Notes: generated by a model from the letters alone, not told the origin. A stretch of 64,000 bases of DNA from [Eubacterium] cellulosolvens LD2006 (GCF_000621585.1 NZ_KK211310.1:1-64000), one strand, 5' to 3'. Positions 25,946 to 35,366 are shown, numbered from the stretch's first letter. Translations and numbers: made by a program.

Positions 25946-26018
25946 ATTGTGTACCTCCTTGTACGTTTTTCCGCGCCTGACGAAAGATCTTCTCCCGCAG
26001 GTTTTTGTTCATGTGTAT

Positions 26019-26047
26019 ATTATACTAATATTTCTTATTTTTTTCAA
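26019..26047 (-). promoter_or_regulatory. Promoter of the EF-G-like gene
   Basis: TTGAAA (26042-26047), a 17-base spacer and TATAAT (26019-26024) on the minus strand, inside the 335-base divergent gap 25,946-26,280. Nothing else in this gap is evident apart from the opposite promoter. Confidence 0.8.
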
Positions 26048-26156
26048 TACAATTGTGTAATATATCCAATTCCTTCAATTCTGTGCGCAGGCCTCATTGT
26101 GAAGGACGAACAACACAATCAACAAAACTTTTCCGGATTCTGAACATATTTTTCCT

Positions 26157-26186
26157 TTGCCATTCCTAACACATTTGTGGTATTGT
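26157..26186 (+). promoter_or_regulatory. Promoter of the DUF1846 gene
   Basis: TTGCCA, an 18-base spacer and TATTGT. The gene follows after a leader of about 85 bases that ends with AAAGGAGC as ribosome site. Confidence 0.65.
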
Positions 26187-26280
26187 ATATCAGTTATGAG
26201 TACGCAATAATAAGGTACAAATGAGGAAAGTGCGCGATCATGTACTTAATCGGAAGTATCTAATGTAAAGGAGCAAAAAT

Positions 26281-27765
26281 ATGCAGATCGGTTTTGATAA
26301 TGACAAATATTTAAAGACGCAGTCACAGCATATCCGCGAGAGAATTTCCCAGTTCGGCGGTAAGCTGTACCTCGAGTTCGGCGGAAAACTCTTCGACGAT
26401 TTCCACGCGTCGCGTGTTCTCCCTGGCTTCCATCCGGACTCCAAGATCACGATGCTCAAAGAGCTCAAGGATCAGGTGGAGATTGTCGTCGTCATCAACG
26501 CCGGCGATATTGAAAAAAATAAAGTGCGCGGAGACCTCGGAATCACCTACGATATGGATCTTCTCCGTCTCGTGGACGCTTTCACAAGCAATGGACTGTT
26601 TGTAGGAAGTGTTGTCCTCACACGCTTTGCCGAGCAGCCCTCTGCCATCGCCTACGAGAAGAAGCTCAAAGCTCTCGGTCTCAAGGTGTACCGTCACTTC
26701 CCGATTTCCGGCTATCCGTCCGACATCCCCTACATCGTCAGCGATGAGGGCTTCGGAAAGAACGACTACATCGAGACGACGAGACCGCTGGTAGTCATCA
26801 CTGCACCGGGACCGGGTTCCGGAAAAATGGCGACCTGCCTCTCCCAGCTCTACCATGAGAATAAGCGCGGCATCAAAGCCGGCTACGCAAAATTCGAGAC
26901 CTTCCCGGTATGGAACCTGCAGCTGAACCATCCGGTCAACCTCGCCTACGAGGCCGCAACCGCAGATCTCGACGACGTAAATATGATCGACCCGTTCCAT
27001 CTCGAGGCTTACGGAAAGACCTGCATCAACTACAACCGCGATGTCGAAGTTTTCCCGGTACTCAACGCAATGTTCGAGAAAATCCAGGGATCCTCGCCGT
27101 ACAAGTCACCGACCGACATGGGCGTAAACATGGTCGGACTCTGCATCTCCGATGACGAGGCCTGCTGCAAGGCGTCTGAGCAGGAAATCATCCGCCGCTA
27201 TTACAAGGCTCTCTGTGAGAGGCGCAAAGGAAACTGCGGCGACGCTCCGGTCAACAAGATCGAACTTCTTATGAATAAAGCCGGCATCCGTCAGTCCGAC
27301 CGTCCCTGCGTCGCTGCGGCCAATGTCAAGGCAGAGCAGACAGGCTCTCCGGCCGCTGCCATGGAGATGCAGGACGGAACCGTCCTCACCGGAAAGACAT
27401 CCAAGCTTCTCGGCGCTTCTTCCGCTCTTCTGCTGAACGCCCTTAAGCACCTCGCCGGCATCGACGACAAGGCTGAGCTGTTGAGCCCGGACATCATTGA
27501 CCCGATCATGAAGATGAAGATCAGCTACCTTGGTGCAGACGAGACTTCTCTGCTTCACTTAAACGAGATCCTGATCGCGCTCTCCATCGCGTCCACGACC
27601 GACGAGAACGCCTCCAGGGCAATGGCACAACTCAGCAAACTGAATGGACTTGAGGCGCACTCCACCGTCATCCTCTCACAGATCGACGAGGACGTCTTCA
27701 AGAAACTCGGCATCAATCTGACCTGTGAGCCGAAATACGAGACCACAAAGCTCTACCATAAATAA
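26281..27765 (+). CDS. DUF1846 family protein
   Basis: 494 residues, cytosolic, full family length. Family landmarks are LYLEFGGKLFDDFHASRVLPG near the start, VITAPGPGSGKMATCLSQLYH around residue 175 (a Gly-rich nucleotide-binding-like loop), and AYEAATADLDDVNMIDPFHL. Structures of the family are known, but no reaction is settled to my knowledge. It is a single gene between its own promoter and a good terminator. GGAG precedes the ATG by 7 bases. Confidence 0.9.
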   Translation: MQIGFDNDKYLKTQSQHIRERISQFGGKLYLEFGGKLFDDFHASRVLPGFHPDSKITMLKELKDQVEIVVVINAGDIEKNKVRGDLGITYDMDLLRLVDAFTSNGLFVGSVVLTRFAEQPSAIAYEKKLKALGLKVYRHFPISGYPSDIPYIVSDEGFGKNDYIETTRPLVVITAPGPGSGKMATCLSQLYHENKRGIKAGYAKFETFPVWNLQLNHPVNLAYEAATADLDDVNMIDPFHLEAYGKTCINYNRDVEVFPVLNAMFEKIQGSSPYKSPTDMGVNMVGLCISDDEACCKASEQEIIRRYYKALCERRKGNCGDAPVNKIELLMNKAGIRQSDRPCVAAANVKAEQTGSPAAAMEMQDGTVLTGKTSKLLGASSALLLNALKHLAGIDDKAELLSPDIIDPIMKMKISYLGADETSLLHLNEILIALSIASTTDENASRAMAQLSKLNGLEAHSTVILSQIDEDVFKKLGINLTCEPKYETTKLYHK

Positions 27766-27787
27766 AAACGATACTTAATCAATTACA

Positions 27788-27834
27788 AACCCGGCAGTAC
27801 TTTCCATTGAAGGAGTAGAATCTGCCGGGTTCTT
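27788..27834 (+). terminator. Terminator of the DUF1846 gene
   Basis: AACCCGGCAG pairs with CTGCCGGGTT around a long loop and is followed by CTTTTG. Confidence 0.75.
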
Positions 27835-27837
27835 TTG

Positions 27838-27866
27838 TTGACAAAGAGAAACGTTTTCAGTACAAT
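27838..27866 (+). promoter_or_regulatory. Promoter of tyrA-aroA
   Basis: Consensus TTGACA, a 17-base spacer and TACAAT, starting directly after the preceding terminator. The leader of about 125 bases holds a small stem (TTTAGC/GCTAAA near 27,875). Confidence 0.8.
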
Positions 27867-27996
27867 AAAGTTTAGTTTAGCGCTTTGAAGTGCTAAAGAT
27901 TCTATTTTCCTTCAAACACATCCCGGATGGGATTATGTTCCGGAAAATGAATCAATAAGAAATAGAAGAAACAGCAAAAGAAGCTCGAGGAATATT

Positions 27997-29091
27997 ATGA
28001 CATGTATCGGTTACATCGGACTTGGACTGATCGGAGGATCCCTTGCCCGTTCTATCAGAAAATATCATCCGGAGTACAGGCAGATTGCCTACTCTCACAC
28101 AAAAGCAACGACAGACGCAGCCATTGAGGCGGGCGTCATCGACGAAGCTCTCTCACAGGACGACGAACGCTTCGGAGAATGTGATTTCATCTTTCTCTGC
28201 GCCCCGGTCCGCACCAACATCGCCTATCTCCCTTTTCTTCGCAAAGTCATCCGAAAAAACTGCATTCTGACGGACGTCGGAAGCGTCAAGGGTGAGACCA
28301 TGAACGCAGCGGCCGCCGAGGGGCTCTCCGCGAATTTTATCGGCGGACATCCGATGGCCGGAACCGAAAAAACGGGCTTCGCAAATTCCACGGATTACCT
28401 TCTGGAAAACGCCTATTACTTCATCACGCCCTCCAAAGACGCCGCAGATGAGGACATCCGCCGCTACGAGGAGCTGATCAGTTCCATCCGCGCGCTTCCG
28501 CTGGTTGTCCCGCCGGAAAAACACGATTTTATCGTCGCGGGCGTCAGCCATCTGCCGCACATCGTCGCTTCCGTACTCGTCAACACGGTGAAAGAAATCG
28601 ACACCGAGGACGAGCGCATGAAGCTCGTCGCGGCCGGAGGTTTCCGCGATATTACGAGAATCGCCTCCTCTTCTCCCGCCATGTGGCAGCAGATCTGTAT
28701 GGCAAACAAAGAGGCCATCCTCGAGGTTCTCGACACCTTTACGGACCTCCTGAAAAAATCCTCAGATCTTGTCCGGGAGAGCGACGCCGATCGTCTTTTG
28801 ACGATGTTTGAGTCCTCCAAGAATTACAGGGACTCCATCGACGACGTGAAGAAGGGATCTGTTCCGCGTCAGTATGTTCTCTACATCGATATTATCGATG
28901 AGACCGGCGCGATCGCCACGATTACGACCATGCTCGCGATGAATCAGATCAGCATCAAAAACATCGGCATTCTTCACACCCGCGAGTATGAGGAAGGCGC
29001 GCTCCGCATCGAGTTCTACGACGAAGGCGCCCGCGATCAGGCGGAAAGCATCCTGCACCGCAGAAACTACACAGTGAGAAAGAAAATCTGA
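27997..29091 (+). CDS. tyrA: Prephenate dehydrogenase
   Basis: 364 residues. Oxidatively decarboxylates prephenate to 4-hydroxyphenylpyruvate for tyrosine. The NAD site is GYIGLGLIGGSLARSI at the N-terminus. The catalytic His lies in GGHPMAGTEKTG, and VVPPEKHD and SHLPHI follow. The last ~70 residues form an ACT domain (about 295-364), so feedback by tyrosine is likely. It is first of a two-gene aromatic operon with aroA 30 bases downstream. CGAGGAA is a moderate ribosome site. Confidence 0.94.
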   Translation: MTCIGYIGLGLIGGSLARSIRKYHPEYRQIAYSHTKATTDAAIEAGVIDEALSQDDERFGECDFIFLCAPVRTNIAYLPFLRKVIRKNCILTDVGSVKGETMNAAAAEGLSANFIGGHPMAGTEKTGFANSTDYLLENAYYFITPSKDAADEDIRRYEELISSIRALPLVVPPEKHDFIVAGVSHLPHIVASVLVNTVKEIDTEDERMKLVAAGGFRDITRIASSSPAMWQQICMANKEAILEVLDTFTDLLKKSSDLVRESDADRLLTMFESSKNYRDSIDDVKKGSVPRQYVLYIDIIDETGAIATITTMLAMNQISIKNIGILHTREYEEGALRIEFYDEGARDQAESILHRRNYTVRKKI

Positions 29092-29121
29092 TCATCACGA
29101 TCCAGTTAGAGGGATAGAGCT

Positions 29122-30408
29122 ATGAAATTTAACGCCTGCAACAAACCACTCCGCGGAAGACTGAATATTCCCGGAGACAAATCGATTTCCCACCGCGCGG
29201 TCATGTTCGGAAGTCTCGCCGAGGGCGATACGGAAATCACGAACTTTCTTCCCGGAGCAGACTGTATTTCCACGATCAATTGCTTCCGTCAGATGGGCGT
29301 GACCATCGATATTGATGAAGAAGACACCAGCCACGTCATCGTTCACGGCAACGGGCTTCACGGACTGAAACGTCCGGAGGATGTGCTGGACTGCGGAAAC
29401 TCCGGTACAACAACCAGACTTCTTGCCGGCATCCTCGCCGGACAGGATTTCGTCTGTGTGCTCACCGGTGACGAATCCATTCAGAAACGACCAATGGGTC
29501 GTGTCATCACACCGCTGACCCTGATGGGCGGCGACATCGAGAGCGTGCGCGAGAACAACTGCGCGCCGCTTCTGATCAACGGAACGAAGCTTCAGGGCAT
29601 CCACTACAACTCCCCTGTTGCCTCCGCGCAGGTCAAATCCTGCGTTCTTCTCGCGGGACTCTACGCCAGCAGCGTGACGAGCGTCACCGAGCCGGCGCTT
29701 TCGAGAAACCACACCGAGCTGATGCTCCGCAATTTCGGTGCGGACATCCGCTGTGAGGCCTACAGCACACAGATTCAGCCGAATCCTGTGCTCCGGGGCT
29801 GTAAGGTGGAAGTTCCCGGAGATATTTCCTCCGCGGCCTACTTTATCGCTGCCGCCGCGATGATTCCGGACTCCTCCGTGACGCTCCGCAGAGTCGGCAC
29901 CAACCCGACCCGCGACGGCATTCTCCGCGTTCTTCAGAGTATGGGTGGATTCGTAGCCTATCGTCATATGAGTACCTCAGGCGGCGAACCCTTCGCGGAT
30001 CTGAAAATCCAGTATGCTCCGCTTCACGGAACAACGATTGAGGGAGCCCTGATCCCGACGCTCATCGATGAGATTCCGATCATCGCCGTTCTTGCAGCGA
30101 CTGCCGAGGGCGACACGATCATCCGCGATGCCCGGGAGCTCAAAGTAAAAGAATCCAACCGTCTCGACATCATGGTCGACGGCCTCTCGAAGATGGGTGT
30201 CGACGTCGAGGCAACGGATGACGGAATGATCATCCACGGCGGCAAGAAGCTGCACGGCGCAGTCATCGACAGCCACAAAGATCACCGCATCGCCATGTCC
30301 TTCGCCATCGCCTCTCTGGTGGCCGAGGGCGAGACCGAGATTCTGGACGCGGACTGCGTGGATATCTCCTATCCGAATTTCTACGAGGATCTGGAGTCGC
30401 TTTTGTGA
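29122..30408 (+). CDS. aroA: 5-Enolpyruvylshikimate-3-phosphate synthase
   Basis: 428 residues. Sixth step of the shikimate pathway. IPGDKSISHRAVM, CGNSGTTTRLLAG, the RPMGR string and KVKESNRLD are all in place. The GNSGTTTR form resembles the class II type seen in many Firmicutes rather than the class I GNAGTAMRPL form. Cotranscribed with tyrA. A copy of repeat R2 begins 28 bases after its stop, and a terminator follows about 340 bases downstream. Confidence 0.95.
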   Translation: MKFNACNKPLRGRLNIPGDKSISHRAVMFGSLAEGDTEITNFLPGADCISTINCFRQMGVTIDIDEEDTSHVIVHGNGLHGLKRPEDVLDCGNSGTTTRLLAGILAGQDFVCVLTGDESIQKRPMGRVITPLTLMGGDIESVRENNCAPLLINGTKLQGIHYNSPVASAQVKSCVLLAGLYASSVTSVTEPALSRNHTELMLRNFGADIRCEAYSTQIQPNPVLRGCKVEVPGDISSAAYFIAAAAMIPDSSVTLRRVGTNPTRDGILRVLQSMGGFVAYRHMSTSGGEPFADLKIQYAPLHGTTIEGALIPTLIDEIPIIAVLAATAEGDTIIRDARELKVKESNRLDIMVDGLSKMGVDVEATDDGMIIHGGKKLHGAVIDSHKDHRIAMSFAIASLVAEGETEILDADCVDISYPNFYEDLESLL

Positions 30409-30436
30409 AATAAAAAGCTAACACAATGTGACGTCG

Positions 30437-30653
30437 CGGCGTGGCGCAGAGCATACACGCTCACACGTCGCGAAAGTGCCCAGCGCTCCGCCGCCTATTG
30501 CGGGTAGCTCCCGCAAAAAGCTCAAGCGCTTTGTTCATATGCCCTTCGGGCGATGTTCAAAGCGCTTTCAGACATTGCTCACGCACCCGCGCTATGCTCG
30601 CGCTGAGCCACTTCGCTTCCTATCGTTCGCGCTGTATGACTCTGTCCACGCCG
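30437..30653 (+). repeat. Structured repeat family R2, long copy a
   Basis: 217 bp, ends self-complementary: CGGCGTGG, CAGAG, CATACA and GC in the left arm pair with GC, TGTATG, CTCTG and CCACGCCG in the right arm. An inner hairpin is AAGCGCTTTG...CAAAGCGCTT (30524-30567) capped by GCCCTTCGGGC. Between the arms lie CTCACACGTCGCGAA and CAGCGCTCCGCCGCC, and near the right arm GCGCTATGCTCGCGC. The same layout, with compensating base changes, is seen at 54,506-54,722. Confidence 0.75.
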
Positions 30654-30748
30654 TTTAGTTCAGTTTACGGTTACGGATACAACCTACAACATGTTGTATA
30701 TCCTTTCATTAGCAAAATAAAAAACTATATCATGTCTTAAAATACAAC

Positions 30749-30802
30749 GAAGTCCTCCAAGCGGAATCATACATCATATGTTTCCACTTAGAGGACTTTT
30801 TC
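30749..30802 (+). terminator. Terminator after aroA and repeat R2
   Basis: GAAGTCCTC and GGAA pair with TTCC and GAGGACTTTTTC, giving a stem followed by TTTTT on the plus strand. Confidence 0.65.
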
Positions 30803-30893
30803 ATTTATTATCTTACACCATCAAAAACAGGTGCCTCTACAGGTCTACAAGCATTCGTTCGCATATCCGTTGGTCGAGAAATATCGCACGCGC

Positions 30894-31069
30894 TCGGGGT
30901 ACAGAGCATGCTAAGCGAACACTTGGAAGCGTAGACCGAAGCGCGAGCATAGCGCAGCTGCTGGAGGCATGAGAGCACGAGTGCTCGATTTTGCCGGAAG
31001 CAGCTGCAAATAGGCGGCGGAGCGCTGAGGACTGGAGCGACGTGTTCGCGTGTATGCTCTGTGCCCCGA
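30894..31069 (-). repeat. Structured repeat family R2, copy c (inverted)
   Basis: 176 bp in the opposite direction to copy a. Outer arms: TCGGGG, ACAGAGCAT and GCGAACAC pair with their complements. It shares CAGAGCATACACGC, CAGCGCTCCGCCGCC and GCGCTATGCTCGCGC with the other copies. The inner hairpin is replaced by the short GAGCACTCGTGCTC. Together with copy a it fills the 690-base gap between convergent aroA and the ABC exporter. Confidence 0.7.
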
Positions 31070-31099
31070 AGCGTTTCACCACGCACGTAATGCGCTGTT

Positions 31100-33046
31100 T
31101 TACTCCGTTACAGCCCCTCCGGTATACAACTGATAGTATCTGCCGTGCTGCGCGATCAGCTCGTCGTGGGTGCCGCGCTCAATGATGCGTCCCTGCTCCA
31201 TAACCAGGATACAGTCGGCATTCTTGACGGTGGAGAGACGGTGGGCAATGACGAAGGAGGTTCTTCCCTCCATCAGCTTGTCCATACCGTCCTGTACGAT
31301 ACGCTCTGTACGGGTATCGATGGAGGATGTGGCCTCATCCAGAATCAGTGCCGGCGGATCCTGAATCGCCGCTCTGGCGATGGCCAGAAGCTGACGCTGT
31401 CCCTGGGAGAGGTTTGCGCCGTCTCCGGTGAGCTTTGTCTTATATCCGTTCGGCAGATGTCGAATGAAGGAATCCGCGTTGGCAAGTTTTGCCGCAGCAA
31501 TTACTTCTTCGTCCGTCGCGTTCAGGTTGCCGTAGCGGATATTTTCTTCAACTGTTCCTGTGAAGAGATGTGTATCCTGAAGGACAACTCCCAGAGATCT
31601 TCGGAGGTCTGCCTTCTTGATTTTGTTGATATTGATGTTATCGTAGCGGATCTTTCCGTCCTGAATGTCATAGAAACGGTTGATCAGGTTCGTGATGGTG
31701 GTCTTGCCTGCGCCGGTGGAGCCAACCAGGGCGATCTTCATACCGGGCTTAGCGTGAAGCACGATGTCGTGAAGTACCATCTTGGAATCATCGTAGCCGA
31801 AGTCCACGCCATTGAAGGTGACGTCGCCTTCCAGAGGTTTGTACTCCACCTCACCGGTGGCCTGATGTACATGTTTCCATGCCCAGTGTCCGGTGTGATG
31901 ATCCGCCTCTGTAATTGCTCCGTCCTTCATCTCGGAATCCACCAGCATAACGTAGCCGTCGTCCTGCTCCGGCTTCTCATCCATGAGCTTAAAGATACGC
32001 TCCGCTCCTGCGAGTGCCATGATCACGGAGTTGAGCTGCATGGATACCTGGTTGATCGGCATCGTGAAGCTCTTGTTGAAGGTCAGGAAACTCGCGAGCG
32101 CTCCTACCGTAAAGCCGGCGAAACTGTTCAGCGCAAGGAGTCCTCCGATCATGGCACAGAGTACGTAACTTGTATTTCCGAGCTGTGCGTTGATCGGTCC
32201 GATGATATTGGAAAAAGCATTGGCGCGGAAGGAACTCTGATATAGCTCTTCGTTAAGCCGGTCGAACTCCTCGATCATCTGCTTCTCGTGACTGAAGACT
32301 TTGACAACCTTCTGGCCGGTCATGGTCTCCTCGATGTGTCCGTTCAGTTTTCCGAGATTTGTCTGCTGGGCGATGAAGCCCTTTCCGGAGTTCTTGGTTA
32401 CCTTACCTGTGGCGAAGAACATAACGCCTACCATGGCAAGGGAAACAATCGTCAGCGGTATACTGAGGACAAACATCATCGCGATGATCGAGATGATGGT
32501 GATTCCACTGCTGAAAATCTGCGGCAGAGACTGGCTCACCATCTGACGCATGGTATCGATATCGTTGGTGTACACCGACATGATATCACCGTGGGCATGG
32601 GTATCGAAGTACTTGATTGGCAGCGTCTCCATGTGCTCGAAGAGGCTGTTACGCATCCTCTCCATCATACCCTGTGTGACATAGGCCATAATTCTTGCCT
32701 GCCCGAAAGCTGCGCCGATACCGATCAGATAGAATACGGCTACTCTTGCCATCGCTTCGAGGAGCGGGCTGTAATCCGGATTCGGATCTCCGATCATCGG
32801 GGTGATATATTTATCGATGAGCTGTCTCATGAACATCGTTCCCTGCACATTGGAAAAAACCTGCAGGAAGATGAACAGAATTACGAAACAAAGCTGAACC
32901 TTGTAGTAGCGTAACAGGAAATTCATCAGTCTGTTGAATAACTTTCCGGGATTCTGTACTTTTGGTCTCGGTGCTCCCCTGGGTCTTCGGCCGGGTCCGC
33001 CGACTCTTACTTCTTTTTCTTTTATTTCCATCTTTTCTTCAACCAT
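31100..33046 (-). CDS. ABC exporter half-transporter B (canonical ATP site)
   Basis: 648 residues: a basic N-terminal extension, six membrane helices, then the ATPase domain. Walker A is GSTGAGKTT, signature LSQGQRQ, Walker B LILDEATS with the catalytic Glu, H-loop IAHRLS. Between membrane and ATPase domains (about residues 355-400) lies a His/Trp-rich insert, DHHTGHWAWKHVH. I start at the ATG 17 bases after the previous stop, because AGGAGG lies 9 bases before it; a longer frame upstream overlaps that gene. It pairs with the next-listed half-transporter. Substrate unknown; drug or peptide export is typical. Confidence 0.9.
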   Translation of the reverse strand: MVEEKMEIKEKEVRVGGPGRRPRGAPRPKVQNPGKLFNRLMNFLLRYYKVQLCFVILFIFLQVFSNVQGTMFMRQLIDKYITPMIGDPNPDYSPLLEAMARVAVFYLIGIGAAFGQARIMAYVTQGMMERMRNSLFEHMETLPIKYFDTHAHGDIMSVYTNDIDTMRQMVSQSLPQIFSSGITIISIIAMMFVLSIPLTIVSLAMVGVMFFATGKVTKNSGKGFIAQQTNLGKLNGHIEETMTGQKVVKVFSHEKQMIEEFDRLNEELYQSSFRANAFSNIIGPINAQLGNTSYVLCAMIGGLLALNSFAGFTVGALASFLTFNKSFTMPINQVSMQLNSVIMALAGAERIFKLMDEKPEQDDGYVMLVDSEMKDGAITEADHHTGHWAWKHVHQATGEVEYKPLEGDVTFNGVDFGYDDSKMVLHDIVLHAKPGMKIALVGSTGAGKTTITNLINRFYDIQDGKIRYDNININKIKKADLRRSLGVVLQDTHLFTGTVEENIRYGNLNATDEEVIAAAKLANADSFIRHLPNGYKTKLTGDGANLSQGQRQLLAIARAAIQDPPALILDEATSSIDTRTERIVQDGMDKLMEGRTSFVIAHRLSTVKNADCILVMEQGRIIERGTHDELIAQHGRYYQLYTGGAVTE

Positions 33047-33062
33047 TTTCGCACGCCTCCTT

Positions 33063-34811
33063 TCAGTTATTCTCGTCGAAATCAGCGTTTCCGCTGTTTC
33101 CTGTCTGCGATTCATAGACTTCGCGATAGATCTCACTGGAAGCCACAAGCTCGTCGTGGGATCCGATATCTGTGATCACGCCGTCATCCATAACAATGAT
33201 CCGGTCGCAGTGCTGAATACTGGAGATTCGCTGCGCAATGATGATCTTTGTCGTATCCGGAATTTCTTCCGCGAAGGCTTTGCGGATCTTCGCGTCCGTC
33301 GCCGTATCAACCGCGCTGGTACTGTCGTCGAGAATCAGAACTTTCGGCTTTTTCAGAAGGGCTCTCGCGATACAGAGACGCTGTTTCTGACCTCCGGACA
33401 CATTGTTTCCACCCTGCTCAATATGGGTGTTGTAACCCTCCGGCATCCGCTCGATGAATTCCGAAGCGCAGGCCAGATCACAGGCTCTCTTACATTCTTC
33501 GTCGGAGGCATTCGGATCACCCCAGCGGAGGTTGTCGTAGATGGATCCCGTAAAGAGGACATTTTTCTGAAGTACGACCGACACCTGATTGCGGAGTGAA
33601 TCCATGTCATACTGACGGACATCGATGCCTCCGACCTTTACGGAACCTTCCGTAACATCATACAGGCGGCTGATCAGGTTGACCAGCGTAGACTTCGCCG
33701 AGCCGGTTCCTCCGAGGATACCGATGCTCTCTCCGGATTTGATATGTAGGTTGATATCCCGGAGAACCGGAACCTCCGCCTTCTCACTGTAGGTGAACAC
33801 AACGTTTTCGAAGTCGATGCTGCCGTCCGGCACCTCATAGACCGGCTTCTCCGGATTGGTCAGATCGCTCTTCTCGTCGAGAACTTCCACAATTCGCTTT
33901 CCGGATGCCTCGGACATCGTAATCATTACAAAGACCATAGAGAGGAACATCAGACTCATCAGGATATTCATACTGTAGGCCTGGAGACTCATGAGCTCAC
34001 CGGTGAGCAGCTCACCGCCGATAACCAGGTGCGCGCCAAACCAGCCGACCGCAAGAATACTGCAGTAAACGACCGTCATCATGACCGGCATAATTCCGGT
34101 GAGATTCAGCTCCGCTTTCAGGAACAGCAGATAGATATTGGCAGAAGCCTTCTGGAACTTGGTGATTTCATGATCCTCCCGCACATAGGCTTTTACCACG
34201 CGGATCGCGTTGATATTCTCCTGCACGCTCTCATTGAGTTCGTCATATTTCGGGAATACCTGTTTGAAGTAAGCGGTCGCCGTCCTCATGACAATCATCA
34301 TGAAGGTTCCGAGAAAAATAACCGCAACGAGGTAGATACTCGCAAGCTTCCAGTTAATGATAAAGGAAAGAATCATCGCAGTGATCATGGAGAGCGGCGC
34401 GCGCATGGCCATACGAAGAGTCATCATAAAAGCCATCTGCACGTTGGTGATATCCGTCGTCAATCTTGTTACCAGACTGGAGGGTGAAAACCTGTCGATG
34501 TTTGAAAACGAAAACGTCTGGATGTTGTCAAACATGGCTTTTCGCAGATTCTTTGCAAGTCCCGCTCCCGCCTTTGCCGCAAAAAATCCGCCGGCAATAC
34601 CGAAGGCCAGACCGATCAGGGCAACCACCAGCATCAGTATGCCGGTCTGAATAATGTATCTCATGTCACTGTGTCCGACACCCAGATCCACGATCCGTCC
34701 CATCAGAATGGGAACGATCATTTCACAGATGACTTCGCCAACCATCATCAGCGGTGTCATAAGAGCCACCAGCTTGAATTCTTTAACCTGTGAAAGTATT
34801 TTTCTCAGCAT
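33063..34811 (-). CDS. ABC exporter half-transporter A (degenerate ATP site)
   Basis: 582 residues, six helices and an ATPase domain. Walker A is GGTGSAKST (Ala for the last Gly) and Walker B ends LDDST, with Asp in place of the catalytic Glu. The signature VSGGQKQR is intact. Such asymmetry is known in heterodimeric exporters of the TM287/288 kind, where one of the two ATP sites is not hydrolytic. It overlaps the MarR gene by 7 bases and precedes the second half by 16 bases, so all three are one operon. Confidence 0.9.
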   Translation of the reverse strand: MLRKILSQVKEFKLVALMTPLMMVGEVICEMIVPILMGRIVDLGVGHSDMRYIIQTGILMLVVALIGLAFGIAGGFFAAKAGAGLAKNLRKAMFDNIQTFSFSNIDRFSPSSLVTRLTTDITNVQMAFMMTLRMAMRAPLSMITAMILSFIINWKLASIYLVAVIFLGTFMMIVMRTATAYFKQVFPKYDELNESVQENINAIRVVKAYVREDHEITKFQKASANIYLLFLKAELNLTGIMPVMMTVVYCSILAVGWFGAHLVIGGELLTGELMSLQAYSMNILMSLMFLSMVFVMITMSEASGKRIVEVLDEKSDLTNPEKPVYEVPDGSIDFENVVFTYSEKAEVPVLRDINLHIKSGESIGILGGTGSAKSTLVNLISRLYDVTEGSVKVGGIDVRQYDMDSLRNQVSVVLQKNVLFTGSIYDNLRWGDPNASDEECKRACDLACASEFIERMPEGYNTHIEQGGNNVSGGQKQRLCIARALLKKPKVLILDDSTSAVDTATDAKIRKAFAEEIPDTTKIIIAQRISSIQHCDRIIVMDDGVITDIGSHDELVASSEIYREVYESQTGNSGNADFDENN

Positions 34812-35344
34812 TCTTTCTTCCTTTCTTCCTGTTCTGTAGTCTGAATGACAGTTTCTATATTCGCATAGATCTTATTGAGAAGCATCTCCAGCAGATCCTG
34901 TTCCTCCTCCGTCATCGAACCTACAATCTTCTGTTCCGTCTGACAGATACAAACCCGGATATCCGATACCGTCTTCTTTCCCTTTTCTGTAAGGGTGATG
35001 ACTCGATAGCGTTTATTCTCCGGCTTGACCGACCGCTCGATCAATCCCTTCTCTTCCAGACGCTCCAGAAGCCCGATCACAGAAGTATGCTTGATATTCA
35101 GCACCTCACTGATCTCCTTCTGGGAAACCTCATGATCCGTCACATGGGACAGATACATCAACAGCGCTCCCTGCTGATACGATACATCGTTTTTCTTCAG
35201 ATTCTGATTCTGAATCTGCGTAAACCGGTTATTGATCTTCTTAAACAAAAGGCCGAAATTGTGTTTCAGCTTCGGTTTGTCCTTCGAATCACATCCGTCA
35301 AATGTACAGATATCGGTTCGCCTCCTCTCAAAAAAAGCAGACAA
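34805..35344 (-). CDS. MarR-family repressor of the ABC exporter
   Basis: Up to 179 residues, with a winged-helix MarR domain (about residues 30-150). The recognition region is VSQKEISEVLNIKHTSVIGLLERLEEKGLIER, split here for length, followed by the wing ENKRYRVITLTEKGK. The frame opens with TTG. The best ribosome site (AGGAGG) lies about 20 bases further in, with no normal start codon at the right distance, so the exact start is uncertain. Three matching palindromes in its promoter indicate self-repression and control of the exporter genes it overlaps. Confidence 0.88.
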   Translation of the reverse strand: MSAFFERRRTDICTFDGCDSKDKPKLKHNFGLLFKKINNRFTQIQNQNLKKNDVSYQQGALLMYLSHVTDHEVSQKEISEVLNIKHTSVIGLLERLEEKGLIERSVKPENKRYRVITLTEKGKKTVSDIRVCICQTEQKIVGSMTEEEQDLLEMLLNKIYANIETVIQTTEQEERKKEC

Positions 35345-35366
35345 CTACGTACCACTGCCTATGCAG

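Noticed and set aside
30428-30740. Open frames over the R2 copies giving similar peptides (HTRSHVAK, SAPPPIAG) at three places
   Set aside because: The likeness follows from the shared DNA. Changes between copies preserve base pairing rather than codons, there is no ribosome site, and the third copy differs by a large deletion.
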